This document shows positions 46,121 through 56,497 of a DNA stretch of 64,000 nucleotides, one piece after another. Both the position numbers and the translations under genes were made by a program. Position 1 is the first letter of the stretch. Each line of letters starts with the position of its first letter. A model generated the notes under the pieces. It was given only the letters and a program-made list of their open reading frames with translations. It was not told where the DNA came from and ran no database searches. The stretch comes from Paenibacillus sp. BIC5C1 (GTDB lineage Bacteria; Bacillota; Bacilli; Paenibacillales; Paenibacillaceae), in assembly GCF_032399705.1 (NCBI RefSeq), contig NZ_CP135922.1:1054001-1118000 (forward strand), read 5' to 3'.

Positions 46121-46869
46121 GTCTAGTAGCAATTGTTGGGCAGATGGCTGCAAGTACAGCACTGAACAAAGCCATAGAGAGCTCGAATGTTCACCACCGA
46201 TGGTGCAAAATCCTTTGTTTGGTGGTTACATGGCTGCGAGTGAAAGTGGTAATAGGATGCCAGGACAGAAGGAGTTCGTTGAATACTGGGAAAACGGCGG
46301 TACCTATGAAGAAATAAGAGGTGGGTCCAAGCAAACGGAGTCCTATATACGATGAACAGATTAACGCATTTAAGGAAGGTCATCCAGTAACCGGAGAATC
46401 CATACCTGCATGGCAAGCAGCAGTTTTTATTGGAGGTTTACAGACTACTAAGCTCGTGTTGGCTTTTACAGGAACGTATAATAGGGGCTATAAGGTTCCG
46501 AAAGAAGGATTAGGATTTCCAAAAGGTATGAGTGGTGCAAGATTTACTGTAAGTAATGAAAGAATTCATCTTGCTACAGTTGGAGACTTTAATTCTAAAA
46601 ACAGACTGAACGACGGCTGTCATGGTCAAGAATATTAATTATTTAAATATAAAATTCCATTTAACTTTACTAAAGAATATGCAAACGGAGTGCGAGTTGG
46701 TAATATACCAATACACAAAAACAAATCAAAGCGAAGTGGAGAGGGCCAAGCTTGGTCCCCTAAGGATTGGACAGCGAAAGATATCAAAAAGTCAGGTGGG
46801 TACGTAGCAAATCTTCTCAAGAACAGAATGTTAAAATTAATAGCCCATTTCAACTCGAATACGAGTTGA
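46117..46869 (+). pseudogene. Broken type VII-linked toxin gene (possible EndoU-like end)
   Basis: Reading starts at a GTG that overlaps the WXG100 stop (SLVAIVGQMAASTALNKAIESS), shifts frame near 46200 (PPMVQNPLFGGYMAASESG), shifts back near 46325 (PSKRSPIYDEQINAFKEGHP), meets an in-frame TAA at 46636-46638, and then continues in the same frame (NFTKEYANGVRVGNIPIHKN, QAWSPKDWTAKDIKKSGGYV) to a stop at 46867. Two frameshifts and one stop mean it is not functional. The last part resembles the GHGQ...NGVR.GN..HK...SW.P..W end that I associate with EndoU-type toxins; that name is tentative. Confidence 0.68.
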
Positions 46870-46883
46870 AATAGGCTATTTTT
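46839..46883 (+). terminator. Terminator at the end of the broken toxin gene
   Basis: A 19-bp stem with one mismatch (46839-46857 with 46862-46880) around an AATA loop ends in a T-run. It overlaps the relic's stop codon. Confidence 0.92.
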
Positions 46884-46886
46884 ATC

Positions 46887-48100
46887 GGCTCTTCGCTCTA
46901 TTAGATTGGTAGAACAAACTATAATATTTCACAGATCAATTACATACTGAAAGATTTTTAATAAAATCTCGTAAAAAGGGGTAGGAAAGAGCAGGGGCTC
47001 CTCCATGCCACAAGAGACGGCATAAGATTTTGTACTCCACCGCAATGAGATTGTCTGCATTACAGCCCGTTGATCATGCGGCTGTGAAACCAGCTAAGAA
47101 TCCCTTCTTCATGTCGTTTTAACGGTCTTCGCCAAATTTACTATAGGCTGGAGCTGTGAGCGCGTGGCGCAGTGCATTCATTCTCGCAGATAGACTTCAG
47201 GAATGATGTGCGTGGTCGCTCATACCTCTTGCTTAGCTAATTTAAGACTGTAGGCTCTTCCAGTCTTCAGATGGCTGTCCTTCAAGGTTTGGAATTCTTT
47301 TTGCTGCTCCGCTGTCAGCTTATTTTCAATTTTTACCCATAGATATCTCGTTCGCTTTAACTGTGGAGCTTCTTTTTGCTCTGCTTTACGTACATCATCA
47401 ATCGCTTCATTCACCATTTTCATGACTTGCAACTTATCAAAGGTAGTCTTTACCTTTGGAATTGCTCCTCCGAATAAAAGCAACGGACATATCACAGCAG
47501 ACTTCCTGTTGCGAAGCTTCTACCCCTTTTTGGAGTAAACATTGTTTAAAACGAGCGAACGTATCCTTCCCTTTTCACGCGGTGGCAAACAGGACAATCT
47601 TAGTATTGACATCCACAAACAACGTAATGTAACGATGTCCGCAGCGTGACAAGGTTTCATTTACAGCAATCCATGTAACCTGGGTTAGATTCAATTCAGC
47701 CATAGCCTGGTTCACATAATAATGGAAGATCCGCCACATCCGTGTATCATGCTCACGTAACTCACGAGCCGCAGCGTTGAAAGGCCTCTCGGCCATTAAG
47801 CGCATGGCCCAAGCGCCAAATAGTAAGGTGAAATGAAATTGTAGACGAGCCCATTGTATGGGAACCAACGTCACTATATTGCAGTTAGTGCAGTCCGTTC
47901 GAGGAGCTCGAGCATGGAAGTAGGTTTTCCAGTTCCAGAAATCCAGATGCCTCCACAGTTTCTTTTCAGTGTCGTATACCTTGTTTGCTGTTCCGCAATG
48001 CGGGCAGGCGAACTCTGCTTCGCGTTCAAAGTCGATATATAAGGACCGGGCTTCATCCAGTGCATCATACTCGACAAGGGTTAATTTTCAAGACGCTTCA
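46887..48100 (-). mobile_element. Decayed ISL3-family insertion sequence
   Basis: On the minus strand a transposase can be pieced together: a zinc-ribbon start (EFACPHCGTANKVYDTEKKL, then WRHLDFWNWKTYFHARAPRT) near 47880-48060, the DDE region VAVNETLSRCGHRYITLFVD near 47590-47660, the piece VNEAIDDVRKAEQKEAPQLK near 47370-47430, and a C-terminal LQPIVNLAKTVKTT stretch near 47120-47150. Stops and frameshifts interrupt it throughout. GGCTCTTCGCTCTATTAGAT at 46887 looks like an ISL3 terminal repeat; the other end was not found. Family assignment rests on these motifs. Confidence 0.75.
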
Positions 48101-48449
48101 AGAGCTAACGTGTCTTGAACATACCCAGAACTAAATGATCTTCACTATGGAATGAACTCCACATCTTCAAATCCCACCCTATGATTATTCTTATAGAGCA
48201 GTATGTGCCATTTCTCTATGAAACAGGCATCAGCCATGCAATTCAGCGAGGAAGTAAAATATTTAAGTGTATCATAATAATTAAGATTCAAGCACTTCTA
48301 CCAGACCATAAGTAGCGGTGCGTTTTCTGTGAAATCAAGACCACTATATGGATTGATAGTTATTATACCCCGGAACCATTCAACGAAAAAACCTTTGATC
48401 AAATCCAGCGGGAGTAGTGCAACATATAAGCTTGCAAAATACCTTGAAA

Positions 48450-48735
48450 AAAGAAGCATCCATCTCGTGGCAGGAGTAGACCTGGCGTTACGGGGAGGAA
48501 GAGAGCTATCTCCAAATTCAGGACACGGACTATTAGATGCCGACGAGCGAATCAGGTGCATTCACAGATATTGAGAATAAACGGTGAAGTCTATGGGCGT
48601 GCACTTCGAACACATCCACAGGTCAAACCGCTCTTTGTCTCCTGCGGTAATCGAATTGATATTAATACATCGCGTGGATTAACAAAGAAAGCCGATTACC
48701 CATCCCTGTAAGACAAGCTGATCTGGAACGAAAAG
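48450..48735 (+). pseudogene. Relic of an endonuclease V (nfi) gene
   Basis: From 48574 a frame reads RINGEVYGRALRTHPQVKPL then FVSCGNRIDINTS, which matches the conserved C-terminal part of endonuclease V, an enzyme that cuts DNA beside deaminated bases. A +1 frame shift near 48695 continues as LPIPVRQADLERK, again typical. HLVAGVDLALRGG at about 48467-48505 may be the remains of the N-terminal motif. The catalytic middle is missing, so the gene is dead. Confidence 0.6.
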
Positions 48736-48939
48736 GCTGTAACGGGCTGACCAGAAACAAATGAACGTTAAGGTAGGAGATGAGAGCCACACTTGCTTGA
48801 TGGATTACATTATTATACATAAATTACTGTAAAACTAGTAGATATAAGTTATATCATAATATCAACTTACAATATATAATTGAATAGATAAGGGGTAGCA
48901 TCAATAATTTTTATAAAGAAATAACCTTCTCATGTCTTA

Positions 48940-49377
48940 GAACGATGCTAGTCTGTGGCGATTTTACATGGCCTGTAGCTATGCTCGTACTTGATTAAAA
49001 CCAGTACGACAACAGATAGCAAAACGTTGGTTATATTTCTCATACTAGGATACCAAGTTTTTTTTCTAATGCCTTATCATGAGGGAATCATTTTCTCAGA
49101 TTCTTGTATTTCTGAGTTTTGTTAAACGACTCGATCAGATTGGTTCCTACTAGAGATTGTACCCCTTTGGGATAAGTCATTTCCATTTGTCAAAGAAGAT
49201 CGCGAGGGTGGTTCTAGCTGCTTCTTCATCCTCAGCGCAATACACGGATTTGAAGTCTCCACAGATCTCTGCTCGATCCGTCACGCGAACTTTTTGTGAG
49301 ATATTTTCTGGAAAATGAACACAACAGATTGCTAAAAAGGGCCTTCCTTTTTTATTTATATAATATATTTTGCACAC
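48940..49377 (-). mobile_element. Relic of an IS256-family transposase gene
   Basis: The minus strand reads RAEICGDFKSVYCAEDEEAA then LAIFFDKWK (about 49180-49290), followed in broken frames by TNLIESFNKTQKYKNLRK and FPHDKALEKKLGILV (about 49050-49150). These are the late conserved blocks of IS256-type (MULE-like) transposases. Several stops show it is inactive. It directly precedes the BREX operon. Confidence 0.7.
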
Positions 49378-49405
49378 TCAGATAAAGAAGGAGTGAGTAG
49401 AAACT

Positions 49406-49855
49406 TTGAACAATCGTCACATGGAACTATTGAAATCTGAAGTGCCTTTACTTCAAAATCAATATCACAGACTTCTTTTTATTTCCGAATCCAAATTTGG
49501 AAATACACTTAAACATTATAGCGAGGAAACTGGGTTTCCTTATATTAATATAAATCTATATTTAAGTGAAAAGTTAAAGGGAGTTCCATTTAAAAAAAGG
49601 TCTTATAAGGCGATAACCTTTATAAATGATCTAGTTAGAAATGAAAATGAAATTTTATGTATAGACTATTTTGAAATAATGTTCGATAGCTCCCTACAAT
49701 TAAAAGTATTTGATATATTAAAAAATATAAGTCGCAATAAGACGTTGCTTGTCTGTTGGAGAGGAGCTGTAGAGCAAGGGTTTTTAGTTCATGCAGTACC
49801 GGGTCATTCCGAGTACAAGAGAGAAATAATAGCTGATTTTAAACTAATTTATTGA
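49406..49855 (+). CDS. brxF: BREX type 3 protein BrxF
   Basis: A 149-residue protein, the first gene of a type 3 BREX phage-defence operon. ILCIDYFEIMFD forms the Walker B-like strand, SRNKTLLVCWRG and VHAVPGHSEYKREI the conserved late part of BrxF. The N-terminal region where a P-loop is expected reads RLLFISESKFGNTLK and lacks the GxxxxGK[ST] signature, so ATP binding may be lost. The start is TTG at 49406, about 12 bases after AAGGAG; an ATG at 49421 is an alternative. It is 16 bases ahead of brxC. Confidence 0.8.
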   Translation: MNNRHMELLKSEVPLLQNQYHRLLFISESKFGNTLKHYSEETGFPYININLYLSEKLKGVPFKKRSYKAITFINDLVRNENEILCIDYFEIMFDSSLQLKVFDILKNISRNKTLLVCWRGAVEQGFLVHAVPGHSEYKREIIADFKLIY

Positions 49856-49871
49856 TAAAGGAATAGTGGAA

Positions 49872-52800
49872 ATGATTAAATATAGTGATTTAGTTCAATT
49901 TGAACCGATTGAATCGGTCATCCAATTAATCGATGCAAATGATTCAGATCGAGCATTTCATTTACTGGATACTTATGTTATTTCTGACCGTATGGCAGAG
50001 CAATTAAACGAACTTATTATTAATCAATTACAGTTTGAACGGGCTGCTGACAATAAAGGCCTTCTAATCGTGGGGAACTACGGTACAGGTAAATCGCATT
50101 TGATGAGTGTAATCTCAACGATTGCTGAGTATGAGGGTGCTAGTAATCATATTCAAAATAATAGTGTTGCTGAAAAAGCTAGGGAAGTCCAAGGTAAGTT
50201 TAAAGTTATACGATTAGAAATAGGTAGTGTAGGAACCTCATTACGTGATATTTTATGTAACTCTATAGAAGATGGGCTACAAAGTATGGGAGTAGAATAC
50301 ACGTTCCCTCAATTCAATCAGATTACAAACAATAAAGATGCACTTGAAGAAATGATGGGATTATTTAATGAAAAGTACCCAAATCAAGGACTATTAGTTA
50401 TAGTTGATGAGTTACTAGATTACTTACGAGGACGAAGAGAACAAGAACTAACATTAGATTTAGGGTTTTTACGTGAAATAGGAGAAGTATGTAGTAAAAC
50501 AAGACTTCGGTTTATTGCAGGTATTCAAGAAATGTTGTTTAATAATCCTCGCTTCAGTTATGTGTCAGAGCCTTTACAGCGAGTCAAAGAACGCTTTGAA
50601 CAAGTACGTATCATAAGAGAAGACATTGCACATGTAGTATCCCAGCGATTACTTAAAAAGAGTGATGAACAAAAAGCTATTATTAGAAAACATTTATCAA
50701 AATTCACTACTCTATACCATCGATTAAGCGAGGATATGGAAACATTTGTTGATTTGTTTCCGATTCACCCAAGCTATTTAACAGCGTTTGAGAAAGTTAA
50801 TAACATCGAAAAACGAGTGGCACTTAAAACAATAAGTATTGAAATGAACCGTATTATTAATAACGAACTCTCTGAAGAAGAGCCTGGTTTAATATCGTAT
50901 GATAGCTATTGGCGCTTTATTGAGGAAGACCCATCTTACAAAGCTATTCCAGAGGTTGCAGAGGTTCTTGATAAGGCAAAAATTCTGAAAGATCGTGTCC
51001 AAAATGCTTATACTAAACGAATATATAAACCAATGGCACTACGAATAGTGAATGCATTGGCAGTATACCGTTTATCTACTGCTGACATATATCACAATGT
51101 AGGATTGACAGCAGAAGAATTGCGTGATGACTTATTTTTAGATCTTTCTGGAAACAATAACATGTTACTAGAGGAAGAAGACCCAGCTGACTTCTTAAAA
51201 TCAACAATCGATGTTGCAACAAAAGAGATTCAAAAGACAGTTAGCTTTCAATATATTTCAACAAATGATTCTAATGGCCAGTATTATTTGGATCTAAAAA
51301 AAGATATTGATATTGATAGCCTGATTACTCAACGAGCGGAGACAATAGAAGAAGATAAGCTAGACCGTTATTATTTTCACATCTTACAGAAGGTAATTAC
51401 ACTAGATGACAATACGTATGTGTCAGGATATAAAATTTGGCGTCATGATTTACCATGGGATTCACATCGTGTTAGACGACATGGTTATCTTTTCTTTGGT
51501 GCGCCTAATGAACGTTCGACCGCACAACCGGAGCGCGACTTTTATATTTATATGCTACGACCGTATCTTAAGACAACGTTTAAAGATGAACATAGAGCGG
51601 ATGAAATTTTCTTTGAGTTAAATCGAGCTGATGGGCGTTTCGAGCAATTACTGAAGCTGTATGCTGCTGCAGATGATCTCAAAACAGATGCCACCTCAGC
51701 TACGAAAAGTTTATATCAACGGAAATTGGATAGTTATTTTAAGGAATTAAGTAAATGGTTAAATGAGAGTTTTGTGCATTCTTTCGATATCACGTATAAA
51801 GGCAAAAAACAAACTGTCTTAGAATTCGGTTTGTTCCTTCCAACTAACGAAACCATCCGGGAGATCATGGATATTGTCTCAGAAGGCTTATTAACCGATT
51901 GGTTTGAAGAGAAATATGAAGGATACCCTGTATTTAGGGATATTAAGGATGGATATTTATCTAAAGCTAATATGGAGACATATGTAAAAGATGCTCTGCA
52001 GTGTTTTGTTGGCCGAGAGACAAGACAAGGATTGGCTATTTTAAATGGATTAGTCCTACTAGATAATATGAATAAAGTGACAACAAAAAATTCGGGGTAT
52101 GCCAAATGGATTAACAGTTTACTTGATAGTAAAGGTCATGGGCAAGTATTAAACTACCAAGAATTGATTGAAACAAAAATCGTGAATAAAGTTCCAGACA
52201 TTCAATATACTAATAAATTTAAACTTGAGCCTGAATTATTAATTGTTTTAATGGGAGCAATGATCAGTACTGGAGACATTGAAGTTACCATTGAAAATAA
52301 GATATATAACGCATCAAACTTACATGAATATGTTCAACTTCCACTAACTAAACTAACTTACTTCAGCAATGTAAAAAAACCGACGGATATACCATATCAA
52401 GAGCTTAATGCTCTTCTTGATTTATTGAATATTTCTCTTCCGAATTATGAAGAGGAAAATTTAAAACATGCCATTGTTAAATTAGCAGAAAAAGTAAACG
52501 ATCACATTAATGATATCTTTCTTGTAATGCAATATGTGAAGGAAGGTTTCCCTATGTGGGATGGCACATTGCTAACAAATGCTGAACGCCAAGAGTATCT
52601 AACGTCTTTAAATTTGTTTAAAGAATTCTGTGAGACAATTAAGCGTTACAATACACCAGCTAAAATGCGGAATTATAAAAGTTCCGTTGAAGTGATTCAG
52701 CGACAAGAAGAAGCCTTGAAGCAACTAGACTATTTTAAAGATCTTCATCAATCTCTGGAAGAATCTAAGGTATTAGCGAGTTATATACAATTGGCTCAAT

Positions 52801-53579
52801 CCACGATAGGACTTCAATCAGATTGGTCTAACAGAGCAACACATGCTTTAGATGAACTATCGTATGCACTAAAAGGTCAAAAAAATCATACAGCAGAGCT
52901 ACAATCACTGGTAGCATTAAAGCACGAATATATCAAGTTATATATGGAAAAGCATGATTTTTCTCGATTGAATGCTACTGAGAATAACATGAAGAAACAA
53001 CTGTTAGCATCTTCTGAGTTAAAAGCGTTAAAGGAGCTTGGTCGATACATTTCCATCTTACCGATGGAGCAAATCCAGAGTTGGGAAAGATCTTTAGGTA
53101 GCTTAAAGGAATGTTATGCTGTTACATCTGAAACACTGCAACATTCACCTTTATGTAATAATTGTAAGTACCGATTGTCTGAACTAAAAATGAGTGAAAA
53201 AGCTATGTTGAAAACACTAGAAGCACAACTGCCAGATATATATGAAAGCTGGATAGATACAGTTTTGACAAGCTTAAATGACGCATCGGTTAAAGAAAAC
53301 ATTGAGCTATTACAGCCTGAGCAAAAAGGGATAGTGAAAGAGTTCATAGCAACAAAACAATTATCTGTACCGTTAGATATTCGATTGGCACAGGCTATCA
53401 ATGACTTGCTGAAAGGATTTAATAAAGTAGAAATTTCTATGGCAGATCTGGAGCAAATGATGGCTAATGGTAGTCCTTTAACGGTAGAGGAACTTCGCAA
53501 TAGATTTGAACAACTTTTAAAACAAACAGTAGGCATGGGACCTACAAATCAAATACGTATCACTTTAACTAAGGAATAA
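49872..53579 (+). CDS. brxC: BREX P-loop ATPase BrxC (PglY-like)
   Basis: A 1235-residue protein of the BrxC/PglY family, the large AAA+-type ATPase of BREX. The Walker A motif GNYGTGKS is at residues 68-75 and the Walker B-like LLVIVDELLDYLRG near 175-188; SEPLQRVKERFEQVRI carries sensor-type arginines. The C-terminal two thirds are helical, with a Cys-x2-Cys pair (CNNCKY) near residue 1095. BREX blocks phage DNA replication while the host is marked by methylation. ATG 49872 is chosen with AAAGGA 9 bases ahead. It is 12 bases from the methylase gene. Confidence 0.92.
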   Translation: MIKYSDLVQFEPIESVIQLIDANDSDRAFHLLDTYVISDRMAEQLNELIINQLQFERAADNKGLLIVGNYGTGKSHLMSVISTIAEYEGASNHIQNNSVAEKAREVQGKFKVIRLEIGSVGTSLRDILCNSIEDGLQSMGVEYTFPQFNQITNNKDALEEMMGLFNEKYPNQGLLVIVDELLDYLRGRREQELTLDLGFLREIGEVCSKTRLRFIAGIQEMLFNNPRFSYVSEPLQRVKERFEQVRIIREDIAHVVSQRLLKKSDEQKAIIRKHLSKFTTLYHRLSEDMETFVDLFPIHPSYLTAFEKVNNIEKRVALKTISIEMNRIINNELSEEEPGLISYDSYWRFIEEDPSYKAIPEVAEVLDKAKILKDRVQNAYTKRIYKPMALRIVNALAVYRLSTADIYHNVGLTAEELRDDLFLDLSGNNNMLLEEEDPADFLKSTIDVATKEIQKTVSFQYISTNDSNGQYYLDLKKDIDIDSLITQRAETIEEDKLDRYYFHILQKVITLDDNTYVSGYKIWRHDLPWDSHRVRRHGYLFFGAPNERSTAQPERDFYIYMLRPYLKTTFKDEHRADEIFFELNRADGRFEQLLKLYAAADDLKTDATSATKSLYQRKLDSYFKELSKWLNESFVHSFDITYKGKKQTVLEFGLFLPTNETIREIMDIVSEGLLTDWFEEKYEGYPVFRDIKDGYLSKANMETYVKDALQCFVGRETRQGLAILNGLVLLDNMNKVTTKNSGYAKWINSLLDSKGHGQVLNYQELIETKIVNKVPDIQYTNKFKLEPELLIVLMGAMISTGDIEVTIENKIYNASNLHEYVQLPLTKLTYFSNVKKPTDIPYQELNALLDLLNISLPNYEEENLKHAIVKLAEKVNDHINDIFLVMQYVKEGFPMWDGTLLTNAERQEYLTSLNLFKEFCETIKRYNTPAKMRNYKSSVEVIQRQEEALKQLDYFKDLHQSLEESKVLASYIQLAQSTIGLQSDWSNRATHALDELSYALKGQKNHTAELQSLVALKHEYIKLYMEKHDFSRLNATENNMKKQLLASSELKALKELGRYISILPMEQIQSWERSLGSLKECYAVTSETLQHSPLCNNCKYRLSELKMSEKAMLKTLEAQLPDIYESWIDTVLTSLNDASVKENIELLQPEQKGIVKEFIATKQLSVPLDIRLAQAINDLLKGFNKVEISMADLEQMMANGSPLTVEELRNRFEQLLKQTVGMGPTNQIRITLTKE

Positions 53580-53591
53580 GGAGATAACTAC

Positions 53592-56483
53592 ATGACAAAT
53601 CACAATGATGAGCAGATTTCCTTTCTATATGAACAAGATAAAGATGAGGTAGACAACAAACCAGTTGTCTGCCTTGGCATGACATTTAAAAATGAAGATG
53701 AAAGAAGAAATTATTTTCGTGAAGAATTACGTAAAAAATTGCCGGAGTTAAAGTTAATTGAAGGCTTCCCGATAGGGGAAGATGAAGATGTTATTGCTCT
53801 TTCTGATCCTCCGTACTATACTGCTTGTCCAAATCCTTGGGTTAATGATTTTATTGAGAAGTGGGAAAAGGAGAAGGTCAATAAACATGGACGAGATTTA
53901 ATTGAGGATTATCATCGAGAACCATTTGCGACAGATGTAAGTGAGGGTAAAAATAATACAATTTACAATGCGCATAGTTATCACACTAAAGTGCCATATA
54001 GAGCCATTATGAGATATATTCTTCATTATACTAAACCCGGTGATATTATATTTGATGGTTTTTGTGGATCAGGTATGACAGGACTTGCAAGTGAAATGTG
54101 TGAGAGCATGGATGAGATAAGATCTTTAGGATATAGAGTGAAAGATGGAATTGTTTTTGATGAGGATAATGTTGAGTTTTCACAAATTGGTAACAGAAGA
54201 AGTATTTTGAACGACTTATCACCAGCAGCAACATTTATTTCTTATAATTACAATAAAAAGGCAGATAAAATAAACAGTTCACAATATTTATATAGTCTTT
54301 TAAAAAGAATTGAAGATGAGTTTTCATGGTTGTATACGACTTTCTTACAAGAAGAAGATGAAGTTTGCTTTAGTGAAGAAATTCAAAAAATTTATAATAT
54401 TGAAGATCTGAAAAGCTTTATTGAAAGTCATATAGATTTCTTAACGACTGTTAATTACCTCATTTGGAGTGAAAATTATATTTGTAACAGTTGCTTTGAA
54501 ATAATGACTTATTGGGACGCAAACGTTAATGAGGATGAACAATCTGTCAAGAAAAATTTAGTTTGTCCAAACTGTGGAGCGGAAGAAGAGAAAAAAAAAC
54601 TTGAAAGAGTATTTCAGAAAAACAAAGATTTAGTAGATGGAGAGGTAGTTAGTCACCCTAAGCTAACTCCTGTTAAAGTAAATTATACATCTGGCAATCA
54701 TCGAAAAGATAAGAAACCAGGACTATTAGATTTAAAGATAATAGAGATGATTAAATTAGAAAAATCTTTTCAATTGATTAAGCCAGTTCTTGTTTATGAT
54801 GGAATAAAAACTATTGAACCCTTAAGGTTGGGAATGAACAAGGTCCATCACTTTTATATAGAACGAGTTATTTTATTAATAATAAATTATCTTAGTCAAG
54901 CAAAAAAGTCTAACTATTATTATAATGAAGCTCAATTTTTGTTAGGAAGTGTGCTCCCTAAACTGAGCAAGATGAACCGATATATGCCACAATATGCCAG
55001 TAAGGAAAAAGGTTTTAGAGCACTAGTAGGACCTATGGCAAATGCGCTATATTTCCCCGCACTATCTGTGGAAAATAACTTTTTCTCTCAATCAAAATTT
55101 CAGTTAAATAAGATTATAAATGCATGGAATGAATACTCTGGTAATTTAACTTCTACACAAAGTAGCACTAAATTAGATATTAAATCTGACTCTATTGATT
55201 ATATATTTATTGATCCACCCTTTGGTGCAAATATTATGTATTCGGAGTTGAGTTTTCCTAGGGAGTCTTGGTTGGGAATACTTACCAATAATAATAAAGA
55301 AGCTATTGAAAATAAGGCACAAGGAAAAAAATTAACAGACTACACTAAGTTGATGCTGGAAAGCTTTAAGGAAGCCTATAGGATTCTAAAACCGAATAGG
55401 TGGATTACAGTTGAATTTTCAAATACACAAGCTAGTGTATGGAATGCAATTCAATATGCATTACAGGAATCTGGCTTTATTATTGCTAGTGTAGATGCGC
55501 TTAATAAGCAAAGGGGGGGATTTCATGCGATGATTACAACTACGGCTGTTAAACAAGATTTAGTTATATCAGCCTACAAACCTTCATTGGAAAATGTTAA
55601 TAAGATGCTTTCTGAAAAGAATACCGTAAATTCAGCCTGGACTTTTGTAACACAACACTTACAACAATTACCTAAATTTCTTGGATCAAAAGGTGAGGCT
55701 TCAATTATTGCTGAAAGAACACCACGTATTTTATTTGACCGTATGGTGGCCTATCATGTTCAAAATGGATTGCCTGTACCAATTTCATCAGCTGAATTTC
55801 AAGAAGGCGTAGCACAGAGGTTCCCGATGCGTGATGGCATGGCATTCTTAGAATCTCAAGTTGCCGAATATGATAAAAAACGTACTCTTGTGAAAGAGTT
55901 TTCTCAAATGAGCTTGTTTGTATCTGATGAAAATAGTGCGATCGAGTGGATCCGTCAACAATTAATGAAAAAGCCCCAATCTCGTCAAGACTTACATCCT
56001 CAGTTTATGAAAGAAATCCAACACATTGCGAAACATGAGCAATTACCAGAATTAGATATTTTATTGCTACAAAATTTCCTGAGATATGAAAGCGAGGAAT
56101 TAGTACCAGATCAAATTGCAGCATATCTACGTCGCAATTATCATGAACATCGTGGCTCAGAAAACGATAACTATAAGTTAAAGGAAAAAGCAATGAATCG
56201 ATGGTATGTACCAGACCCAAACAAACAAGCCGATCTTGAAAAACTTCGCGAAAAGACACTAATACGTGAATTTGAAAGCTATGTAGAAGAATTATCTATT
56301 CACAATAAGAAAATAAAACAATTTCGTACGGAGGCAATTCGTGCGGGATTTAAAAAAGCGTGGAGTGAAAAGAAATATCATAAAATTATTACCGTAGGAG
56401 ATCGCTTACCTGAATCTGTTATCCAGGAAGATGATAAGCTTCTAATGTATTATGATAATGCACAAATACGTTTAGAAATGTAA
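53592..56483 (+). CDS. pglX: BREX type 3 adenine-specific DNA methyltransferase PglX (DUF1156 type)
   Basis: A 963-residue methylase that marks host DNA, so that BREX can tell self from phage. ALSDPPYYTACPNPW begins with DPPY at residue 72; the AdoMet-binding FDGFCGSGMTGLA is at about 154-166 after a motif X-like KVPYRAIMRYILHYTKPGD; a zinc-ribbon-like pair of CxxC motifs (CNSC near 299, CPNCG near 329) lies in the middle; a second catalytic-type motif IDPPFGANIMY is at about 540-550. The last third is helical and may recognise the target. AAGGAG precedes the ATG by 8 bases. In other type 3 BREX loci a helicase gene follows; here pglZ follows directly. Confidence 0.9.
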   Translation: MTNHNDEQISFLYEQDKDEVDNKPVVCLGMTFKNEDERRNYFREELRKKLPELKLIEGFPIGEDEDVIALSDPPYYTACPNPWVNDFIEKWEKEKVNKHGRDLIEDYHREPFATDVSEGKNNTIYNAHSYHTKVPYRAIMRYILHYTKPGDIIFDGFCGSGMTGLASEMCESMDEIRSLGYRVKDGIVFDEDNVEFSQIGNRRSILNDLSPAATFISYNYNKKADKINSSQYLYSLLKRIEDEFSWLYTTFLQEEDEVCFSEEIQKIYNIEDLKSFIESHIDFLTTVNYLIWSENYICNSCFEIMTYWDANVNEDEQSVKKNLVCPNCGAEEEKKKLERVFQKNKDLVDGEVVSHPKLTPVKVNYTSGNHRKDKKPGLLDLKIIEMIKLEKSFQLIKPVLVYDGIKTIEPLRLGMNKVHHFYIERVILLIINYLSQAKKSNYYYNEAQFLLGSVLPKLSKMNRYMPQYASKEKGFRALVGPMANALYFPALSVENNFFSQSKFQLNKIINAWNEYSGNLTSTQSSTKLDIKSDSIDYIFIDPPFGANIMYSELSFPRESWLGILTNNNKEAIENKAQGKKLTDYTKLMLESFKEAYRILKPNRWITVEFSNTQASVWNAIQYALQESGFIIASVDALNKQRGGFHAMITTTAVKQDLVISAYKPSLENVNKMLSEKNTVNSAWTFVTQHLQQLPKFLGSKGEASIIAERTPRILFDRMVAYHVQNGLPVPISSAEFQEGVAQRFPMRDGMAFLESQVAEYDKKRTLVKEFSQMSLFVSDENSAIEWIRQQLMKKPQSRQDLHPQFMKEIQHIAKHEQLPELDILLLQNFLRYESEELVPDQIAAYLRRNYHEHRGSENDNYKLKEKAMNRWYVPDPNKQADLEKLREKTLIREFESYVEELSIHNKKIKQFRTEAIRAGFKKAWSEKKYHKIITVGDRLPESVIQEDDKLLMYYDNAQIRLEM

Positions 56484-56497
56484 GGGAGGTGAGTGAA

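Noticed and set aside
48298..48574. Overlapping open frames of 80-90 codons on both strands
   Set aside because: Neither has a good start signal or a complete domain. The plus frame seems to carry a remnant of endonuclease V, the minus frame is a shadow.
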